56,681 bases of DNA, taken from positions 1 through 56,681 of the forward strand of contig JAJYGN010000080.1 of the NCBI GenBank assembly GCA_021790675.1, read 5' to 3'. Source of the DNA: Actinomycetes bacterium (GTDB lineage Bacteria > Actinomycetota > Acidimicrobiia > Acidimicrobiales > RAAP-2). Below, in pieces: positions 45,539-53,832 of the stretch (positions within the stretch are counted from its first letter, which is position 1; the number at the start of each line of letters is the position of its first letter). The translations under genes were made by a program, and so were the position numbers. The notes beneath the pieces were generated by a model. It was not told the DNA's origin. It did not search any database and saw nothing but the letters and a program-made list of their open reading frames with translations.

Positions 45539-47241
45539 ACTTGCGCAGCGACCGCTGGGTGCGAGGCGACAACGAGGTCGCCCTCGATAGTCGCGTCGCC
45601 TTGCGCATGGCCGGTTCGGCCGTCACGCGCGAGGGTGGTCGCCCCCTGATCGGACTCGCCACGTCGGCGAGCGATCTCAATCCCTGCAATCAGCCCCTCG
45701 CTGCTCTCGTCGCGCCGTTGCGCGAAGGTATCGAGTCGGCGGGCGGATTCGCCCTCGAGTTCCCGGTGATCTCCCTCGGCGAAGATCTCATGAAGCCGAC
45801 CGCCATGCTCTATCGCAACCTGCTCGCGATGGAGGTCGAAGAGTCCCTGCGCAGCCAGCCCCTCGACGGTTTGGTCGTGCTCGCGGCCTGTGACAAATCG
45901 GTGCCGGGCGCCCTGATGGGGGCGTTTTCGACGAACCTGCCCGTTCTCGTGCTAGTCGCCGGCCCCCGGCCCGTTGCAACGTATCAGGGACGACGCGTCG
46001 GTACCGGGACCGACCTGTGGCGTCAGTGGGATCTGCGACGGCGCGGGGCGACCACTGACGCGGACTGGTCGGCGTTCGAGGACGCTCTCACCCTCGGACG
46101 GGGGACGTGCAACACCATGGGAACCGCGTCCTCGATGGGCGTGGTTGTTGAAGCCCTCGGCCTCGCCTGGCCGGGATCGACCTCGATACCCGCGGGCGAC
46201 AAGAGGCACCACGACGTCGCCCGGCGCGTCGGCACACGCATCGTCGAACTGGTCACCTCCGGCGCGAGCGGTGCCCGGCAGGTGAGCGACGAAGCGATCG
46301 CCAACGCACTGGCGTGCCTCTGCGCGGCCGGGGGCTCGACCAACGCCGTGATCCACTTGACCGCGCTGGCGAGCCGCCTCGGGCGCACTCTCACCCTCGA
46401 CGACGTCGACGCCACCGCGCGGCGCGTGCCCGTGCTCGTCGACGTCGAGCCATCGGGTAACGCGCTGATGGACGACTTCGACGCCAGCGGCGGTGTCCCT
46501 ACGCTGATGGCGGCGCTCGGCAATCTCCTCTCGCCCCAGGTGGTCCTCGCCGACGGTCGCACGACCCGTGAGATCCAGGCCGAGTCGGGAGCCGCGCGCG
46601 GTGTCGTCCGCGACCTCGCCGCGCCGGTGGACGGCGCTGGGGCCTTTCGCGTCGTGCGCGGCAACCTTGCCCCGGACGGGGCTCTGATCAAGCGCAGCGC
46701 CGCGACGCCCGAGCTGCTCGCTCACCGCGGACCGGCCTACGTGATTGAGGCTGACCAGGTCGAGCAGCGCACGGGTCCTACGTCGAGCGCGACGCGCGAC
46801 GCGGTGCTCGTCCTGCGCGGCGCGGGCCCGGTGGGCGGGCCCGGTATGCCCGAGTGGGGCATGGTGCCCATCCCCGAGCCCCTGCTCGCCTCCGGGGTGA
46901 GTGACATGGTGCGCGTCACCGACGCGCGCATGTCGGGGACCAGCTACGGAACGGTCTTCTTGCACGTCGCGCCGGAGTCGGCGATCGGCGGCCCGCTCGC
47001 GAGGGTGCGAGATGGCGACATCATCGTGGTCGACGCCGACGCCGGTCAGCTCTACGCCGACGTCGACGCGGCCGAGTGGGCTGCGCGCGAGGTGGCGATG
47101 CCCCTTCTTGACGCGCGTGGCTACGTATCGCTATATCGGCGCCACGTGACCCAGGCGCCATTGGGCTGCGACTTCGATTTCTTGGCTCAGCCGACCGGCG
47201 TGGATCCGTCGCTCGATGAGCCGGTGGTGGGCAGGTCTTGA
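45535..47241 (+). CDS. IlvD/Edd-family sugar-acid dehydratase
   Basis: This 568-residue Fe-S dehydratase turns a sugar acid into its 2-keto-3-deoxy derivative or, in the IlvD branch, dihydroxy acids into 2-oxo acids. The cluster and metal residues are in place: NPCNQPL (Cys51), AACDKSVPG (Cys119, Asp120 and the carbamylatable Lys121) and GTCNTMGTASSM (Cys192), plus TDARMSGTSYGTVFLHVAPE near the C-terminus. The neighbouring sugar importer, lactonase and semialdehyde dehydrogenase favour a pentonate/hexonate substrate over valine-isoleucine synthesis. GTG 45535 overlaps the preceding stop as GTGA. Confidence 0.9.
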   Translation: MNLRSDRWVRGDNEVALDSRVALRMAGSAVTREGGRPLIGLATSASDLNPCNQPLAALVAPLREGIESAGGFALEFPVISLGEDLMKPTAMLYRNLLAMEVEESLRSQPLDGLVVLAACDKSVPGALMGAFSTNLPVLVLVAGPRPVATYQGRRVGTGTDLWRQWDLRRRGATTDADWSAFEDALTLGRGTCNTMGTASSMGVVVEALGLAWPGSTSIPAGDKRHHDVARRVGTRIVELVTSGASGARQVSDEAIANALACLCAAGGSTNAVIHLTALASRLGRTLTLDDVDATARRVPVLVDVEPSGNALMDDFDASGGVPTLMAALGNLLSPQVVLADGRTTREIQAESGAARGVVRDLAAPVDGAGAFRVVRGNLAPDGALIKRSAATPELLAHRGPAYVIEADQVEQRTGPTSSATRDAVLVLRGAGPVGGPGMPEWGMVPIPEPLLASGVSDMVRVTDARMSGTSYGTVFLHVAPESAIGGPLARVRDGDIIVVDADAGQLYADVDAAEWAAREVAMPLLDARGYVSLYRRHVTQAPLGCDFDFLAQPTGVDPSLDEPVVGRS

Positions 47242-47302
47242 GGAGTTATCCGCAAGAACCAGGGTTCATGGTGAATCTTGGGGGACGAAGGGAGAATCAC
47301 CA

Positions 47303-48598
47303 GTGAAGAAACTAAGGACCAGGGGGGTCGGAGCGGTCGCCGCCGCGCTGCTCGCCGGCTTGTTCTACGCCGCCGTGCCCGCGTCGGCCAGCGCCAAGGT
47401 GACCTTGACGCTCTGGCAGAACTACGGCACCGAGCAGAACGCGGTCGCGACCAACAATCTCGTCAAGGCCTTCGAGAAGGCCAATCCGAACATCACTATC
47501 AAGGTGGTCGCCCAGCCGGCGTCGAACTATTTCGCCCTCTTGCAGGCGGCGTCGATCTCGCATAACGGGCCGGACCTCGCGGTGATGTGGACGGGCCTCT
47601 ATGACCTGCAGTACTCGAGCTTCCTCACGAACCTCAAGGGCAAGGTTCCGGCGGCCGATCTGGCCAAGATCGGCGGGCTGCAGTGGGAGTCGCCGAACTT
47701 CAACGCGGCCAACGGCCCGCTCGTGATGCCGCTCGAGACGCAGTTCTACATTGGGTTCTACAACAAGTCGCTCTTCAAGAAGGCTGGCATCACCCGCGTG
47801 CCGACCACGTGGAGCCAGCTGAGCAGCGCGTGTACCAAGCTCAAGGCCATCGGGGTCACCCCACTGGTCTACGGCAACGGCGGCCAGGCGCTCGGCGCGG
47901 AGTTCTATCCGTGGTACGACATGAGCTACATGATGATCGGCGCGCACTCGCTGCCGCAGTGGAAGGGTCTCTATGACGGCTCCATCAAGTGGACCGCACA
48001 GAGCAACCTCGCCCAGTTGAACAAGTGGCACTCGCTCTACACCGGTGGCTGCACCAATAAGGACGTCCTGACCAAGACCAACAACATGCAGGACTTCGAG
48101 AAGGGTAAGGCCGCGATGATGGTCGACGGCACGTGGGACACTGCGCAGTACACGTCGACGATGAAGTCCAACGTCGCCGCGTTTGTTCCGCCGTTCTCCA
48201 CCACCCCGATCAAGGGCGTGGTCGAGTACCCCGGTGACGGCTTCTCGGTGATGAAGTACTCCCAGCACCAGAAGGAGGCCTTCAAATTCCTCGACTTCAT
48301 GACGACTCGGGCCGCCGGCAACATCATCAACGCGGCCGGTTTGATCCCGGACATCGCCGGGATGTCGACGTCGAACCCGGTGAACCAGCAGATGCTGAAC
48401 TTCGTTAACGTCCAGCACATGACGCCGTACCCGATGCTGGACAATTACATCCAGGTCAACGTCGTCAACGCCGGCAGCAAGGTACTGCCCGCGGTGCTCG
48501 CCGGTCAGCAGTCGGCGCTCTCGGCGATGAAGAACATGGCTCAGGCCTGGCAGCAGCTGCCGGCCAATCAGCGCAGCTCGAAGAGCTTTAACGGGTAG
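47303..48598 (+). CDS. Sugar ABC transporter substrate-binding protein (family 1)
   Basis: This 431-residue MalE/UgpB-type binding protein has a signal peptide with a basic start and AAALLAGLFYAAVPASASA, cleaved about residue 31. No lipobox Cys is present, so it may be released or held otherwise. Family segments include VTLTLWQNYGTEQ, PDLAVMWTGLYDLQ, MPLETQFYIGFYNKSLFKKAGI, FEKGKAAMMVDGTWD and VEYPGDGFSVMKYSQHQKEAFKFLDFM. GTG 47303 follows GGGAGA. It is separated from its permeases by a strong hairpin at 48604-48643, a common way to keep the binding protein in excess. The ligand is an unidentified sugar. Confidence 0.92.
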   Translation: MKKLRTRGVGAVAAALLAGLFYAAVPASASAKVTLTLWQNYGTEQNAVATNNLVKAFEKANPNITIKVVAQPASNYFALLQAASISHNGPDLAVMWTGLYDLQYSSFLTNLKGKVPAADLAKIGGLQWESPNFNAANGPLVMPLETQFYIGFYNKSLFKKAGITRVPTTWSQLSSACTKLKAIGVTPLVYGNGGQALGAEFYPWYDMSYMMIGAHSLPQWKGLYDGSIKWTAQSNLAQLNKWHSLYTGGCTNKDVLTKTNNMQDFEKGKAAMMVDGTWDTAQYTSTMKSNVAAFVPPFSTTPIKGVVEYPGDGFSVMKYSQHQKEAFKFLDFMTTRAAGNIINAAGLIPDIAGMSTSNPVNQQMLNFVNVQHMTPYPMLDNYIQVNVVNAGSKVLPAVLAGQQSALSAMKNMAQAWQQLPANQRSSKSFNG

Positions 48599-48603
48599 TC
48601 CAC

Positions 48604-48643
48604 GTCGTCGTCCCGGCCCTTCCCCCGGGGCCGGGACGACGAC
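48604..48643 (+). promoter_or_regulatory. 16-bp intercistronic hairpin
   Basis: GTCGTCGTCCCGGCCC (48604-48619) pairs perfectly with GGGCCGGGACGACGAC (48628-48643) around an 8-base loop. No T-run follows, so a complete terminator is unlikely. Such stem-loops after binding-protein genes protect the upstream message from 3' exonucleases and lower permease expression. Confidence 0.8.
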
Positions 48644-48663
48644 GGCAGTAGAAACGGTAGAAC

Positions 48664-49557
48664 GTGAGCTCCACAATGAAGGCCCGCCGATTGACTCTCA
48701 GTCAACGCCGCCAGTTGGCCGGCGTAGTGTTCGCCCTGCCCGCGCTGGCGCTCGTCATTGGGCTCATCGGCGTGCCGATCGGTCAAGCGGTCTACTACTC
48801 CTTCACCCAGTGGGACGGGATCACCACGACGTGGATCGGTCCGTCGACGTGGAGCCAAGCGTTTCACAACTCGGACCTGTGGACGGCGTTGAAGAACAAC
48901 GCCGCGCTGCTCATCTGGGTACCGGTCGCCCTGGGACTACCGCTCGCCATCGCCGTCTTGTTGCACCAACGCGTCGCTGGATGGAAGATCTTTCGTTCCA
49001 TCTACTTCCTGCCCACCGCGATCTCCTGGGTCGTGCTCGGACTGGTCGCCGAGCGATTCTTCGCCTACCAGGGCACCCTCAACTCGATCATCCACGCGAT
49101 CGGACTCTCCGGAGTCACCACCAACATGCTGGGCAATGAGTCGACGGCGCTCTCCGCGCTCGGCATCACCTTCGTCTTCACCATGATCGGCACCAACACC
49201 ATGCTCTTTCTCACCGGCCTGGCGACGCTGGATCCCAGCCTCGAAGAGGCGGCGCGCATCGATGGCGCGGGGCGCTGGCGCATCTTTCGCCACATCACCC
49301 TGCCGCACCTCAGCCGCTTCATCCAACTCGCCTTCGTGATGACGGTGATCGCCCTCTTCTCGGCCCTCTTCAGTCTCATCTTCGTCATGACCGGCGGTGG
49401 CCCGGGGTACGCCACCACGACGATGGAGTTTCTGATCTATCAGACCGGCTTCTCCCAGGGTCAGTTCGGCACCGCCGCGCTCTATGGACTCATCCTCTTC
49501 GCGATCACCGGAGTGGTCGGCATCGTGCAACTGCGCCTGATCGGATCGGACTTGTGA
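48664..49557 (+). CDS. Sugar ABC transporter permease (MalF/UgpA type)
   Basis: This 297-residue permease has six membrane helices and the EAA coupling loop LEEAARIDGAGRWRIFRHITLPHLS (about residues 196-220). The N-terminal RRQLAGVVFALPALALVIG and the PGYATTTMEFLIYQTGF segment are usual for CUT1 permeases. GTG 48664 is used, with ATG 48676 as an alternative. Its stop overlaps the second permease start. Confidence 0.93.
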   Translation: MSSTMKARRLTLSQRRQLAGVVFALPALALVIGLIGVPIGQAVYYSFTQWDGITTTWIGPSTWSQAFHNSDLWTALKNNAALLIWVPVALGLPLAIAVLLHQRVAGWKIFRSIYFLPTAISWVVLGLVAERFFAYQGTLNSIIHAIGLSGVTTNMLGNESTALSALGITFVFTMIGTNTMLFLTGLATLDPSLEEAARIDGAGRWRIFRHITLPHLSRFIQLAFVMTVIALFSALFSLIFVMTGGGPGYATTTMEFLIYQTGFSQGQFGTAALYGLILFAITGVVGIVQLRLIGSDL

Positions 49558-50372
49558 AGACCCGCCGCTCCGTCTCGCCGGGGCGCATCGCGCTCTTCGT
49601 CACGATGCTCGCCATCGCCGTGGCGATGCTCTACCCGTTCTGGGTGATGATCACCGACAGCCTGCACACGCAGTCTCAGTTCATTTCGGGTTCGGGCTTC
49701 TCCCTGGGCAGCTGGCGCCAGCTCAGCGCGGCCCTGCCCGTCGGCCGCCAGGTCCTCAATTCGACGTTGATCTGCACCGTGTCGATTTTCGTGATCCTCG
49801 CGGTGGGCCTGCCCGCGGGCTTCGCCTTCGCCAAGCTGCGCTTTCGAGCGTCGTCGCTCGTTTTCCTCGGCGTCGTCTCGGCGATGATGGTCCCGCTGCA
49901 GGCCATCGTGATGCCCGAGTTCGTCAACATCACGCGCATCGGACTGACCAGCGGCTACTTCGGCGCGGTCCTCGTCTACGCGGCCCTCGGTACGCCCTTT
50001 TCGATCTTCCTCTTCACGACGTACTTTCGTGGCGTGCCCGACGAGCTGGTCGAGGCCGGCATCGTCGACGGCCTGGGCTACGTCGGCGCCCTGTGGCGTC
50101 TGGTGGTGCCGATCGCGGTGCCGGCCATTGCCACCGTGACGGTCCTGCAGTTCATCCAGATCTGGGACGACCTGCTGGTGGGCCTGCTCTTCATCCAAAA
50201 CACCGCGGACCGACCCATCACGGTCGGACTCGCCGCGCTCGCCTCGGGACGCACCACGTCGATTCCCCAGCTGATGGCCGGCTCGTTCGTCTCGGCCCTG
50301 CCGGCGATGCTCGTCTACCTGGGATTTCAGCGCTACCTGGTCAAGGGCCTCACGATGGGCATCGACCGATGA
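49554..50372 (+). CDS. Sugar ABC transporter permease (MalG/UgpE type)
   Basis: This 272-residue second CUT1 permease has MLYPFWVMITDSLHT after the first helix, the GFAFAKLRFR segment, the coupling loop ELVEAGIVDGLGYVGALWRLVVPIAVPAI and a C-terminal QRYLVKGLTMGIDR, the standard MalG ending near the ATPase. GTG 49554 overlaps the first permease stop as GTGA. Confidence 0.93.
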   Translation: MKTRRSVSPGRIALFVTMLAIAVAMLYPFWVMITDSLHTQSQFISGSGFSLGSWRQLSAALPVGRQVLNSTLICTVSIFVILAVGLPAGFAFAKLRFRASSLVFLGVVSAMMVPLQAIVMPEFVNITRIGLTSGYFGAVLVYAALGTPFSIFLFTTYFRGVPDELVEAGIVDGLGYVGALWRLVVPIAVPAIATVTVLQFIQIWDDLLVGLLFIQNTADRPITVGLAALASGRTTSIPQLMAGSFVSALPAMLVYLGFQRYLVKGLTMGIDR

Positions 50373-50402
50373 CGCTCGCTTCACGAAAGGACCCGTGCCC
50401 CT

Positions 50403-51494
50403 ATGGCCGCCATCACCTTTGACGGTGTCACCAAGATCTTCGCCGGCAAGCCGGCGGTGGACTCGCTCTCGTTGCACATCGACGACGGGGAGTTCATGGT
50501 TCTCGTCGGGCCGTCGGGCTGTGGCAAGACCACGGCTCTGCGCATGCTGGCCGGCCTCGAGGAAATCACCACGGGCCGCCTCTTGATCGGTGACCAGGTC
50601 GTGAACAATGTCCTGCCCAAGGACCGCGATGTGGCGATGGTCTTTCAGAACTACGCGCTCTACCCGCATATGAGCGTCGCCCAGAACATGGGCTTCGCGC
50701 TCAAGATCCGCGGCGAGTCGAAGGACGTGATCAGGAGCAAGGTGAGCGACGCGGCCGAGATCCTGCGCCTGACCGACTACCTGGATCGTCGACCTCGCGC
50801 CCTTTCGGGCGGCCAGCGCCAGCGCGTGGCCATGGGCCGGGCGATCGTGCGCAGCCCGCAGGCCTTCTTGATGGACGAGCCCCTGTCGAACCTCGACGCC
50901 AAGTTGCGCGTGGAGATGCGACTCGAGATCGCGCGCATCCAGCGCCTCCTCGGCGTGGCGACCCTCTACGTGACCCACGACCAGGTTGAGGCGATGACGA
51001 TGGGCGACCGAGTGGCCGTGATGCGCGACGGCCAGCTCCAGCAGGTCGCTCGGCCCCAGGATCTCTACGACCGGCCGGCCAATGACTTCGTGGCCGGCTT
51101 TATCGGCTCGCCGCCGATGAACCTGCTGCGCGCGGGCGTCGCGCGCGACGGTGACGTCACCCTCTCCATCGCGGGCCAGAGCGTCACGCTGCCCGAACGC
51201 CTCGCTTCCCCTTATCACCTGGCCAACGGCGAGGTCACCTTCGGCATCCGTCCCGAGGACATCGTGGTGGGCGCGACGGGACTGCGCGCGCGCGTCGAGC
51301 GCTGCGAGGCGCTCGGCGCCGAGACCCTCGTGCACCTCAGCCTGAACGCTAAGGGCGCGAGCCAGCATCTCGTAGCCAAGGCCGGACCACGCACGACAAT
51401 CGTCGCCGGCGACGACCTCGCGGTCACCTTCGCCCTCGAGCACGCGCACTTTTTCGACGTCACGAGTGGAGCCACACTGCGGGTGGGTTCGTGA
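50403..51494 (+). CDS. Sugar ABC transporter ATPase (MsmK/UgpC type)
   Basis: This 363-residue CUT1 ATPase has Walker A GPSGCGKTTALRMLAGL, Q-loop VFQNYALYPHMSV, signature LSGGQRQRVAMGRAI, Walker B AFLMDEPLSNLD and the switch His in YVTHDQVEAMTM. A C-terminal OB-type regulatory domain (about 240-363) contains FGIRPEDIVV. Many actinobacteria share one MsmK between systems, so a dedicated copy in this operon is notable but not rare. Thirty bases separate it from the permease; ATG 50403. Confidence 0.94.
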   Translation: MAAITFDGVTKIFAGKPAVDSLSLHIDDGEFMVLVGPSGCGKTTALRMLAGLEEITTGRLLIGDQVVNNVLPKDRDVAMVFQNYALYPHMSVAQNMGFALKIRGESKDVIRSKVSDAAEILRLTDYLDRRPRALSGGQRQRVAMGRAIVRSPQAFLMDEPLSNLDAKLRVEMRLEIARIQRLLGVATLYVTHDQVEAMTMGDRVAVMRDGQLQQVARPQDLYDRPANDFVAGFIGSPPMNLLRAGVARDGDVTLSIAGQSVTLPERLASPYHLANGEVTFGIRPEDIVVGATGLRARVERCEALGAETLVHLSLNAKGASQHLVAKAGPRTTIVAGDDLAVTFALEHAHFFDVTSGATLRVGS

Positions 51495-52315
51495 CGATCA
51501 TTCCCGCGGCGCTCGATCGGCACGTGCTGACCGGGGGACTGGACCACGCCGAGGGAATCTGCTGGGATCCCGCGCGTGGCTGCCTCTGGGCCGGCGGAGA
51601 GGCTGGGCAGGTCTATCGGATCGAACTCGACGGATCCGCCGAGGTCGTCGCCGCCATCCCCGGCGCGGCGCTACTCGGGCTGGCCCTCGACGGTGATGGC
51701 GCGATCTACGCGTGCGACCCGGCGGGACACCAGGTCTGGCGGGTGCGAGAGGACGGCGTCGTCGAAGCCTTCGGCGAGCCGATCGACTATCCCAACTACG
51801 CGGCCTTCGCGCCCGACGGCGCGCTCTACGTCTCCGATAGCGGCTCGTTCCTCGAGGCGACCGGTCGGCTCTGGCGCATCGAGCCCGACGGCACGACGAG
51901 CGACGTGACGCCGCGGCCCATTCGCTACGCGAACGGACTGTGCGTGGAGGGCGACACCCTGTGGATCGTCGAGTCGGCAGCGCCCGGGGTGAGCCGCATG
52001 GATCTGGCCAGCGGAGCGATCGAGTTCGTGGTCGCGATGGAGCGCTGCCAGCCCGACGGGCTCGCCCTCGACGCCGAGGGCGGGCTGATCATCTCGTGCT
52101 ACCAACCCAACCAGATCTTCCGCTACCACGAGGGCCGCCTCGACCTCGTCGTCGAGGACTGGAGCGGCGAGTTCATCCTCTCGCCGACCAACGTCGCTTT
52201 CTACGGCGAGGACCTCGATCGCCTCGCACTGGCTTCGCTGTGCGGCCACGACGTGGTGAGCATCCGCCCCCCCGCACCGGGTCGCCCGGTGCCGATCCCT
52301 AGGAGTGCGTCATGA
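51491..52315 (+). CDS. SMP-30/gluconolactonase-family lactonase
   Basis: This 274-residue six-bladed beta-propeller of the SMP-30/gluconolaconase family would hydrolyse a sugar lactone to the acid before the IlvD-type dehydratase. Metal-site residues appear in GGLDHAEGICWDP (Glu), RYANGLCVEGDTLWIVES (Asn) and CQPDGLALDAEGGL (Asp). Start residues are MTIIPAALDRHVLTGG from GTG 51491, overlapping the ATPase stop. No signal peptide is present, so it acts in the cytoplasm. Confidence 0.88.
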   Translation: MTIIPAALDRHVLTGGLDHAEGICWDPARGCLWAGGEAGQVYRIELDGSAEVVAAIPGAALLGLALDGDGAIYACDPAGHQVWRVREDGVVEAFGEPIDYPNYAAFAPDGALYVSDSGSFLEATGRLWRIEPDGTTSDVTPRPIRYANGLCVEGDTLWIVESAAPGVSRMDLASGAIEFVVAMERCQPDGLALDAEGGLIISCYQPNQIFRYHEGRLDLVVEDWSGEFILSPTNVAFYGEDLDRLALASLCGHDVVSIRPPAPGRPVPIPRSAS

Positions 52316-53832
52316 TCACGAGCCTCAACCCGGCCACCGGCGAGGAGCGGGTCCTCGACGTCGAGGAGACCACTCTCGACCAGGTCGCCGCGATCTGCGA
52401 GCTCGCCCACCGTGCGACGAGCGAACTCGCGACGCGATCGCTCACCTGGCGCGGGTCGATGCTGCGCGCGATGGCCGACGCGCTCGAAGAGAGCGGCGAA
52501 AGCATCATCGCCGCGGCCGACTTCGAGACCGCTCTGGGCCGTGCGCGACTCAAGGGCGAGTTGCGCCGCACGGCGTTCCAACTGCGCTTCTTCGCCGACG
52601 TCGTCGAGGACACGACGTTCCTCGCCGCGTCCATCGACCACGCCACCGACTCGCCGATGGGACCCCTTGCGGACATGCGGCGCCTGCGCGTGCCCTTAGG
52701 CGCGGTGGCGGTCTTTGGCAGCTCGAACTTCCCGCTCGCCTTCTCGGTGCCCGGTGGCGACACCGCGTCGGCCCTCGCCGCGGGATGCGCCGTCGTGGTG
52801 AAGGCCCATCCGGCGCATCCGCACACGAGCGCCCTGTGCGCGGCGGCCCTGCGCGAGGGCGCGCGGCGCGTCGGCGCCCCCGAGGGCACCCTCGAGGTCG
52901 TCTACGGCTTCGCGGCCGGCACGGCGCTCGTCACCGACGCGAACATCGCGGCGGTTGGCTTCACCGGTTCACTCTTCGCCGGACAGGCGCTCTGGCGACT
53001 CGCCAACGAGCGTCCCGTGCCGATCCCCTTCTACGGTGAGCTCGGCTCGGCCAACCCGCTAGTCGTGACGCCGAGCGCGGCGCGCGTTCGAGCGCGCGAG
53101 ATCGGTGCGGGCGCCGCGGGCTCGATGACCCTCGGGGTCGGGCAGTTCTGCACCAAGCCTGGACTGCTGTTCGTGCCGGAAGGTTCCGACGGCGACGCGC
53201 TGGTCAACGCCCTCGTCGAGAGCCTGGTGGCGACCTCGACCTTCACGATGCTCACCGGTGGCATCGCCGCGCACTTTCGCGAGAGCGTCGCAGCGATCGC
53301 CGCCCACGAGGACGTCGTCGCCCTCGTCGCGCCGGCGCCCGAGGCGGGCACCACGGTGCGCGCCCAGCTCTTTGGCGTCGACGCGCGCACCTTCGCGAGC
53401 GAGGCCGCGCGCGATCTGCGCGAGGAGTGCTTCGGGCCCCTCGCCCTCGTCGTGCGCTACGAGTCGAGCGACGACCTCTTCGCCGCGCTGCGCGCGGCGA
53501 GCGCGTCGCTCACCCTGAGTGTCTTCGCCGAGGCCGAGGATCCCGACGCCGCGGGCCTCGTCGACTTCGCCGCGACGCGCGCGGGACGCGTGATCGTGAA
53601 CGGCTATCCCACCGGGGTCGGGGTGAGCTGGTCGATGCACCATGGTGGGCCGTGGCCGGCCACGACCGCGCCGCTCGCCACCTCCGTCGGCGCCGCCGGC
53701 ATCGAGCGCTGGCTGCGCGCGCTAACGTATCAGTCGGTGCCCGAGGCCTTGTTGCCCGCACCTCTCAGGGATGAGAACCCGTGGGGCGTCGCGCGTCGCG
53801 TCGACGGAGTCCTGGTCGCGAGGCCCGTCTAG
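52312..53832 (+). CDS. 2,5-dioxovalerate (ketoglutarate semialdehyde)-type aldehyde dehydrogenase
   Basis: This 506-residue NAD(P)-dependent aldehyde dehydrogenase has the FGSSNFPLAFSVPGGDTASALAAGCAVVVKAHPAHP cofactor region, a Glu in FYGELGSANPLV and the catalytic Cys in GVGQFCTKPGLLFVP. The GSSNFPLAFS and SANP segments with the short FCTKPG loop are characteristic of 2-ketoglutarate semialdehyde dehydrogenases of pentose and hydroxyproline oxidation. Product would be 2-oxoglutarate. A TAGGAG site precedes ATG 52312, which overlaps the lactonase stop. It is the last gene of the run. Confidence 0.88.
   Translation: MITSLNPATGEERVLDVEETTLDQVAAICELAHRATSELATRSLTWRGSMLRAMADALEESGESIIAAADFETALGRARLKGELRRTAFQLRFFADVVEDTTFLAASIDHATDSPMGPLADMRRLRVPLGAVAVFGSSNFPLAFSVPGGDTASALAAGCAVVVKAHPAHPHTSALCAAALREGARRVGAPEGTLEVVYGFAAGTALVTDANIAAVGFTGSLFAGQALWRLANERPVPIPFYGELGSANPLVVTPSAARVRAREIGAGAAGSMTLGVGQFCTKPGLLFVPEGSDGDALVNALVESLVATSTFTMLTGGIAAHFRESVAAIAAHEDVVALVAPAPEAGTTVRAQLFGVDARTFASEAARDLREECFGPLALVVRYESSDDLFAALRAASASLTLSVFAEAEDPDAAGLVDFAATRAGRVIVNGYPTGVGVSWSMHHGGPWPATTAPLATSVGAAGIERWLRALTYQSVPEALLPAPLRDENPWGVARRVDGVLVARPV

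Noticed and set aside
45535..47241. Biosynthetic dihydroxy-acid dehydratase (ilvD proper)
   Set aside because: Family motifs are shared, but the operon holds a sugar importer, a lactonase and a semialdehyde dehydrogenase and no branched-chain amino acid genes.
48604..48643. Rho-independent terminator
   Set aside because: No T-run follows the stem, and the permease and ATPase genes immediately downstream need the same transcript.
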